NCBI GenBank assembly: GCA_902462475.1
Contig: CABQCB010000045.1
Location: 1-10,344, forward strand
Direction of reading: 5' to 3'
DNA from: an uncultured Oscillibacter sp.
GTDB taxonomy: Bacteria > Bacillota_A > Clostridia > Oscillospirales > Oscillospiraceae
Length of the DNA stretch: 10,344 bases
The position numbers were made by a program, and so were the translations under genes. Shown in pieces: positions 6,330 to 10,344 of this stretch. How positions within the stretch are numbered: position 1 is the stretch's first letter; each line of letters opens with the position of its first letter. The notes under the pieces were generated by a model, which saw only the letters and a list, made by a program, of their open reading frames with translations, made no database searches and was not told the origin of the DNA.

Positions 6330-7916
6330 ATGGAAAAAACGAAACATCGGCGGTCAAGGTCCCGCCGCCGCTCCCGTCTGACCCGGCTGCAGAAGGTCTT
6401 GCTGACGGTGGCGGTGCTGCTGGCGGCGGCCGTGGCGGTGACGGCTGTTTACAAGCACTGGTTCGTCCGTCCGGAGCTCCCGCAGGAGGGCACCGCGGAT
6501 CAGATCGACTGGGGTGACGGCATCCAGCCCAAGGCCGGCGGCGCGCGCAAAAGCGACGCCTATTATACCGTGCTCATTCTGGGCCGGGACACCGGCGGCG
6601 GCGGAAATACGGACACCATGCTGCTGGCCAGCTACGATGTGACCAATCAAAAGGCCACCGTCATGTCCATCCCCCGGGACACCATGGTCAATGTCTCCTG
6701 GGACGTCAAGAAGATCAACTCCGTCTATAACACCAACGGCTGCGGAGACGAGGGCATCCAGGCCCTCTACAAGGAGATCAGCCAGCTGGTGGGCTTTGCG
6801 CCGGACTATCAGGTGGTACTGGAGTGGGAGGCCGTGGGCAAGATCGTGGACGCCATCGGCGGCGTCTGGTTCGACGTGCCCTACACCATGGACTACCACG
6901 ACCCGCTGCAGGACCTGGTGATCGAGCAGGAAAAGGGCTATCGCCTCCTCTCCGGCGACGACGCCATGCAGGTGATCCGCTGGCGGAAAAACGACAAGGA
7001 CAGCCCCTACGGCTATCATAACGGCATCGGCGACGCCGGCCGCATGGAGGTCCAGCAAAACTTCCTCAAGGCCGTTTTGCAGCAGCTGATGCAGCCGTCC
7101 AACGTGCTGCACCTTTCCGAGCTGGCAAGCGTGTTCCAGGAGTCCGTTGAGACGGATCTGACCCTCCAGAATATCCTCTGGTTCGGCAAGCAGGCTCTCT
7201 CCGGCGGGCTGAGCCTGGACAACGTCACCTGCCTGACCATGCCCTGGAAGAGCGCCGAGGCGTACAGCTACAGCTACGGGGACTATCTGGACTATGTGGT
7301 GCCCATTCCCGACCAGCTGCTGGAAATCGTGAACACCCAGCTCAGCCCCTTCCAGGAGACGTTCACCCTCAGTGACCTGGACATCATGTCCGTCAACGCC
7401 GACGGCTCCCTCTCCTCCTCCACCGGACACCTGGAGGATTCCCGGGCCGCCGCGCCGGTGACTTCGTCCTCCGCCCCTGCGGACACGGCGCAGACCGAGG
7501 AGGAGACGCCTCAGATGCCGGAAGAGGAGGTGCCCCAATTCTCTGACTCTTCGGACAGCGCTTCGGGTTCGTCCCAGTCCTCCGGCTCCTCCGGCAGCGC
7601 TTCGGGTTCGTCCCAGTCCTCCGGCTCCTCCGGCAGCTCCTCTGGCTCCTCCCAGTCCTCCGGCTCTTCCGGCAGCTCCTCGGGTTCCTCCCAGTCCTCC
7701 GGCTCCTCCGGCAGCGCTTCGGGCTCGTCCCAGTCCTCCGGCTCTTCCGGCAGCGCTTCGGGCTCCTCCCAGTCCTCCGGTTCCTCCGGCAGCGCTTCGG
7801 GCTCCTCCCAGTCCTCCGGCGGCAGTACGGACGGATCCGGCACAGGCGGGACCACCGCGCCTCCCCCGGAAGAGGAGACGGACGGCGGCTTTGTCCTCAT
7901 CGACCCAGCCTCATAA
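6330..7916 (+). CDS. LytR-CpsA-Psr (LCP) family cell-wall glycopolymer transferase with Ser/Gly repeat tail
   Basis: A 528-residue membrane-anchored protein. Residues 1-20 are very basic, and 22-40 form a single transmembrane helix, giving an N-in, C-out topology. The LCP domain spans about 78-255 with its marks in order: VLILGRDTGGGGNTDTMLLASYD around 81-103 (Arg86, Asp87, Asp95), SIPRDTMV at 113-120 (Arg116, Asp117), KINSVYN at 128-134 and GRMEVQQNFLKAVL at 237-250 (Arg238). LCP proteins move polyprenyl-linked glycopolymers such as teichoic acids or capsule onto peptidoglycan; all key charged residues are present, so it should be active. After an acidic linker, residues 410-500 are seven copies of a 13-residue Ser/Gly/Gln unit, then a Pro/Glu tail. 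There is no LPXTG sorting signal. AGGAGG five bases before the ATG fixes the start. It lies 21 bases after the aldolase gene and has its own terminator at the end, so the two are probably one transcript. Which polymer it ligates cannot be told. Confidence 0.95.
   Translation: MEKTKHRRSRSRRRSRLTRLQKVLLTVAVLLAAAVAVTAVYKHWFVRPELPQEGTADQIDWGDGIQPKAGGARKSDAYYTVLILGRDTGGGGNTDTMLLASYDVTNQKATVMSIPRDTMVNVSWDVKKINSVYNTNGCGDEGIQALYKEISQLVGFAPDYQVVLEWEAVGKIVDAIGGVWFDVPYTMDYHDPLQDLVIEQEKGYRLLSGDDAMQVIRWRKNDKDSPYGYHNGIGDAGRMEVQQNFLKAVLQQLMQPSNVLHLSELASVFQESVETDLTLQNILWFGKQALSGGLSLDNVTCLTMPWKSAEAYSYSYGDYLDYVVPIPDQLLEIVNTQLSPFQETFTLSDLDIMSVNADGSLSSSTGHLEDSRAAAPVTSSSAPADTAQTEEETPQMPEEEVPQFSDSSDSASGSSQSSGSSGSASGSSQSSGSSGSSSGSSQSSGSSGSSSGSSQSSGSSGSASGSSQSSGSSGSASGSSQSSGSSGSASGSSQSSGGSTDGSGTGGTTAPPPEEETDGGFVLIDPAS
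7557..7829 (+). repeat. Seven tandem 39-bp units coding Ser/Gly-rich tail
   Basis: Seven consecutive in-frame 39-base units begin at 7557, 7596, 7635, 7674, 7713, 7752 and 7791. The typical translation is SASGSSQSSGSSG. Units 3 and 4 read SSSG in place of SASG, and unit 7 ends in GGST. Units differ from each other mostly at third positions (for example GGT/GGC, TCG/TCC). Such repeats change copy number easily by slippage. The array lies in the exposed wall-spanning tail of the LCP protein and probably acts as a flexible spacer. Confidence 0.93.
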
Positions 7917-7937
7917 TGCGATTTTCTCCTGCTTTCA

Positions 7938-7971
7938 GGGCCTCCGGCGGTGCCGGAGGCCCTTCGTTTTT
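7938..7971 (+). terminator. Rho-independent terminator after the LCP gene
   Basis: A perfect 11-bp stem, GGGCCTCCGGC at 7938-7948 pairing with GCCGGAGGCCC at 7952-7962, has a three-base GGT loop and is followed by TTCGTTTTT. It starts 21 bases after the TAA of the LCP gene and should end the aldolase-LCP transcript. Confidence 0.9.
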
Positions 7972-8038
7972 CATGGAGGAGTCAGAGCCTTCTCCGGCGC
8001 GCACCCCGGCGCTTCTCCGGCTCAGCCAGTCCCCGCCG

Positions 8039-8076
8039 AAAGGGCGCCGGGCGGAACTCCCGCCCGGCGCCCTTTT
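8039..8076 (-). terminator. Hairpin terminator after the stalk/DUF4367 gene, possibly bidirectional
   Basis: A perfect 16-bp stem (8039-8054 with 8060-8075) with a five-base loop lies 11 bases beyond the stop codon of the minus-strand gene ending at 8087. The T-run is short on both strands (three Ts on the minus strand, four on the plus strand), but the very GC-rich stem should be strong. It may also catch plus-strand read-through past the LCP terminator. The 67 bases between the two hairpins hold no recognisable gene. Confidence 0.75.
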
Positions 8077-8086
8077 CTGTGCCTGT

Positions 8087-9277
8087 TCAGGGCTCCACCT
8101 GCTCGGCGATGCGCACCAGCGTATCCAGGTCCATGGCTCCCTGGAGCCGGAAGAAGACGCCCGCGTCCTCGTCTTCCCACAGGAGGGTGCTCATGTTCTT
8201 GGAGTTGGTGCCGGGGATGGTGCCCGTGGAGATGATCACATTGCCCACTTCCACCGTATTGCCCTCCATGGGCTCGCCGTTGACCGTGGTGGAATGGGTC
8301 TGCGCCTCCTCCCGGGCCGCCCAGAAGCGGGCGGGGCTGCCGTTCACCTCCGTCTCGGTACTCTCGCCGTCGGGCGCCGTCACGGGGCACGCGGCATACA
8401 GCAGCGAGACAGGATTGCCGTTTGCATCGTTCCAGATAGTCTGGACCGCGCCGGACACCACGTTGCTTTCAAAGAACGCACAGCCGGCAGGCAGCCACTG
8501 AGCGCGGTAGTCCAGCGCCGGACCCGTATAGCGGCACGCCTGCTCCGCCGCGGCGGTCATATCCGTCTGGGAGAGGTCCGTGCCGCTGAGCCAGAACAGC
8601 ACGCCCTCCTGATTTTCCCACACCAGCACGTTGGCGTGGCCGTCCGTGTAGAACTCCGCCGGGCAGCCCTGCACCGTCAGGGACACGGGATTTGCCGCCG
8701 CTTCCTCTGTGGCAAGGGAGGTGCCGTAGGACCCGCCGCTGGGATAGGAGCAGCTCAGCCGGAGGCTCTTTCCCTGATACCGGTACTTCCAGGTGGCAAA
8801 GTCGTTGCTCCGGCCCTGGGTGACCCCCTCCAGGGTGCCGCCCGCCTCCGTCAGATCCAGGTACCAGTCCGGCGGCGCGGAATAGACCGTGTCCGTCTCC
8901 TGAGAGACATACCGCACGGAGGTCCCCTCCACCGTCCGCTGCCACATGCGCGTCCCGTCCGGCTGGTCTCCCAGCAGCACGGTCTTTGTAGCGGAGTCGT
9001 AGTCCACCTCCACCCCCAGCAGCTCGCTGATGGCCCGGATGGGCAGGTAGTTGGTCTTGCCGCCGGCGGCGTCCGTATAGAGGATGGAGGAGGGGACGGC
9101 CTGCCCGTTGGCGGCGGTGACGGTGGTCCCGGCGGTGATGGCTGTCCGGCCGTCCACGGACACGTTGGCAAAGTTGAAGCTCACCTGACCCGATGCGGCC
9201 AGGGCCGTGGTCCCTAGCGCCAGCGTCAGCGCCGCGCAGGCAAACCCGCACAGGAATGATGGCATGTTTCGCTTCAT
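8087..9277 (-). CDS. Secreted stalk-domain (copper amine oxidase N-like) protein with DUF4367-like halves
   Basis: A 396-residue exported protein. Residues 1-28 form a signal peptide with a hydrophobic core (about 9-27) and an Ala-Leu-Ala cleavage site; there is no proper lipobox. Residues 31-103 match the copper amine oxidase N-terminal-like 'stalk' domain common in Clostridia: a VSVDGR strand, VPSSILYTDA, YLPIRAISELLGVEVDYD and TKTVLL. This domain is structural and is usually not an oxidase. The rest (about 110-396) resembles two DUF4367-type halves, one ending in VQGCPAEFY...VLVWENQEGVLFWLSG (202-232), the other in VNGSPARFW...LLWEDEDAGVFFRLQG (311-380). It is clearly paralogous to the protein encoded just upstream. 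AAGGA nine bases before the ATG at 9277 supports this start; another ATG at 9287, in a different frame, touches the same site and is too close. The 100-base gap to the upstream gene shows no terminator or good promoter, so cotranscription is likely. Function unknown; it acts outside the membrane. Confidence 0.85.
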   Translation of the reverse strand: MKRNMPSFLCGFACAALTLALGTTALAASGQVSFNFANVSVDGRTAITAGTTVTAANGQAVPSSILYTDAAGGKTNYLPIRAISELLGVEVDYDSATKTVLLGDQPDGTRMWQRTVEGTSVRYVSQETDTVYSAPPDWYLDLTEAGGTLEGVTQGRSNDFATWKYRYQGKSLRLSCSYPSGGSYGTSLATEEAAANPVSLTVQGCPAEFYTDGHANVLVWENQEGVLFWLSGTDLSQTDMTAAAEQACRYTGPALDYRAQWLPAGCAFFESNVVSGAVQTIWNDANGNPVSLLYAACPVTAPDGESTETEVNGSPARFWAAREEAQTHSTTVNGEPMEGNTVEVGNVIISTGTIPGTNSKNMSTLLWEDEDAGVFFRLQGAMDLDTLVRIAEQVEP

Positions 9278-9377
9278 GATCGTTCATCCTTTCTTTTTTT
9301 GCAGGGCGGTCTTGGGGCCCCTTTTGCTTCCTGAACGAACGAGCCGCCGTTCCTGTCTCACCGCAGCAGGATTTTTT
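9278..9377. other. Spacer between the two DUF4367 paralog genes
   Basis: About 100 bases. It holds the ribosome binding site of the stalk gene (AAAGGA, minus strand) and an eight-base GGGGCCCC palindrome near 9315-9322, but no loop hairpin with a T-run and no TATAAT-like box on the minus strand. I therefore treat it as an internal spacer of one operon, though a weak promoter cannot be excluded. Confidence 0.45.
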
Positions 9378-10344
9378 TCACTCTCCCCCGGTATTTCCCT
9401 CCAAAATCATGGTGTTGCCGGACAGCGGCGTCAGCGACGGTTCCGTCTCCTGTACCCGCTGGGCCATGGCGATCAGGTCCTCCTTGATCAGGGGCGCTGA
9501 CAGATAGAACATGGCGTCGTCTTTTTCCCAGATCAGCGTCCCGTTGGAGTCCGGGGAGAAGACGCCCGAGGAGATGACCACACCCCCCACCTCGATGGGC
9601 TCGTCCTGTCCCGCCGGCGCCTCCTCCGGAATGGGCTCGGTGGGCGCCCAGTACCATGCGGTCTCACCGCCGGCCAGCGTAAGCTCCTCCGGCTCCCCCT
9701 CCGGCGTCCGGAAGGCACATACCGGGTCGATCACATACTGCCATGTGAGGATCACGCCGCCCTCCATCCACTCCTCCGTGGCGGCGCCCGCCGGCTCGCT
9801 GCGGGTGAGGAAGTCATACTCCGCAGGCACCCAGCCCAGCTCGTAGGCGGTATCGGCTCCGGAATAGGGCTCCACGCTCTCCGCCGCCCGGAAAAAGTCC
9901 TCCTCTTCCAGGCCGCTGCCCCGCAGCAAGAAGACGTAGCCCGCCTCTTCCCACACCAGCACCTGGTAGTCCTCGGAGAGATAGTAATCCGCCGGGCAGC
10001 CCCGCACCTGTGCGTCCGTGCGGACATCCTCCGCGTCCGCCACATCGTCCACGTTGGTGGTCACCTGGTAGTCCTGCGCGTTATGGCACGAGAGGATCAG
10101 CCTGCCGCCATTGTCCATCCGGCGGTATTCCCAGGTGTTGCGGCCGATGTCCTGCAGGGCCCAGCCCTCCGGCAGCCAGGTAAGGCGCCGGGTGGAGTAG
10201 CGGGCCGTGTCCCCCTGCTCCACGGACGAATACGTGATGAAATTGCCGGTGATCTCCCGCAGCCAGCGCAGCACCGCCGCCCGCACCGTGGGACTGACCG
10301 CCATCAGCGAGCCCAGCGCCACGGCCAGCGCCAGCACCACGCAC
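9378..10344 (-). CDS. DUF4367-type membrane protein, anti-sigma-like (5' part beyond window)
   Basis: The frame is open to the right edge: a GTG at 10340 is merely an internal Val, preceded by an in-frame Cys codon. About 321 residues are visible. Counting from that GTG, residues 1-16 are the end of a hydrophobic segment, followed by SPTVRAAVLRWLREITGNFITY (16-37), a juxtamembrane pattern often seen in clostridial DUF4367 proteins encoded next to sigma factors. The outer part has two DUF4367-like halves. The first runs from LTWLPEGW (53-60) to GCPADYY and VLVWEEAGYVFLLRG (114-141). The second runs from LGWVPAEYDFL (168-178) to GGETAWYW and LIWEKDDAMFYLS (224-281). I infer a membrane protein whose missing cytoplasmic N-terminus may bind a sigma factor encoded further right; this cannot be checked here. 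A short hydrophilic tail follows residue 296. It precedes its paralog by 100 bases on the same strand. Confidence 0.8.
   Translation of the reverse strand, partial: CVVLALAVALGSLMAVSPTVRAAVLRWLREITGNFITYSSVEQGDTARYSTRRLTWLPEGWALQDIGRNTWEYRRMDNGGRLILSCHNAQDYQVTTNVDDVADAEDVRTDAQVRGCPADYYLSEDYQVLVWEEAGYVFLLRGSGLEEEDFFRAAESVEPYSGADTAYELGWVPAEYDFLTRSEPAGAATEEWMEGGVILTWQYVIDPVCAFRTPEGEPEELTLAGGETAWYWAPTEPIPEEAPAGQDEPIEVGGVVISSGVFSPDSNGTLIWEKDDAMFYLSAPLIKEDLIAMAQRVQETEPSLTPLSGNTMILEGNTGGE

Noticed and set aside
5322..6347. Minus-strand frame of 341 residues opposite the aldolase
   Set aside because: Antisense shadow. The plus strand carries all CitE-like motifs, and the minus frame is Val/Gly/His-rich without recognisable motifs.
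7557..7829. CRISPR-like array because of regular 39-base periodicity
   Set aside because: There are no unique spacers between the repeats; the units are contiguous, in frame and inside a coding sequence.
7511..7900. Minus-strand frame of 129 residues with a striking Pro/Glu/Asp/Trp repeat
   Set aside because: It is the antisense shadow of the Ser/Gly minisatellite in the LCP gene. The repeat comes from the 39-bp units read backwards, and it has no independent start signals.
8469..9287. Alternative minus-strand frame starting at an ATG at 9287
   Set aside because: Its ATG touches the AAGG of the ribosome binding site, its product is Arg/Gly-rich, and the overlapping frame from 9277 encodes a signal peptide plus a stalk domain.

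Overview
The window looks like chromosomal DNA from a GC-rich Gram-positive anaerobe of the class Clostridia, most plausibly of the Oscillospiraceae/Ruminococcaceae type. The grounds are the high GC by eye, strong purine-rich ribosome binding sites, a LytR-CpsA-Psr (LCP) cell-wall protein, DUF4367 proteins, and a Ter operon whose gene content resembles Bacillus yceCDEFGH. The taxonomic placement is inference.

Region 1 (positions 1-5109, all on the minus strand) is one tightly packed Ter-type stress operon. In transcription order it holds a YceG-family protein (5109-2842), a TelA/YceH 'toxic anion resistance' protein (2839-1697), two TerD paralogs (1658-1077 and 1062-481) and a TerA-like TerD-superfamily protein that runs off the left edge (470-1). 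Spacings are 2, 38, 14 and 10 bases. A sigma-A-like promoter (5146-5175) precedes the YceG gene. No TerC is visible.

Region 2 (5110-5342) is a divergent regulatory stretch with one promoter on each strand. To its right, on the plus strand, lie a CitE-like HpcH/HpaI aldolase superfamily protein (5343-6308) and, 21 bases later, an LCP-family cell-wall glycopolymer transferase with a Ser/Gly tail made of seven 13-residue repeats (6330-7916). CitE-like enzymes are known partners in the 'biosynthetic' type of Ter system, so the aldolase probably works with the divergent operon. The LCP gene may be carried along or may link the system to the envelope. A strong hairpin terminator ends this unit (7938-7971).

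Region 3 (8087-10344, minus strand) holds two paralogous DUF4367-type extracytoplasmic proteins. The upstream one (9378-10344, start beyond the right edge) has a membrane segment and resembles the outer part of a clostridial anti-sigma-like protein. The downstream one (8087-9277) replaces that anchor with a signal peptide and a copper amine oxidase N-terminal-like 'stalk' domain. It ends in a 16-bp hairpin facing the LCP terminator.

The theme is envelope and stress biology: a Ter calcium-binding/TelA module, a metabolic enzyme, a wall-polymer ligase and secreted sensor-like proteins. No tRNA, rRNA, CRISPR array, insertion sequence or phage gene was recognised. The points most worth a second look are the enlarged YceG protein, which appears to contain three copies of a Rossmann-like unit, and the aldolase-LCP pairing beside the Ter operon.
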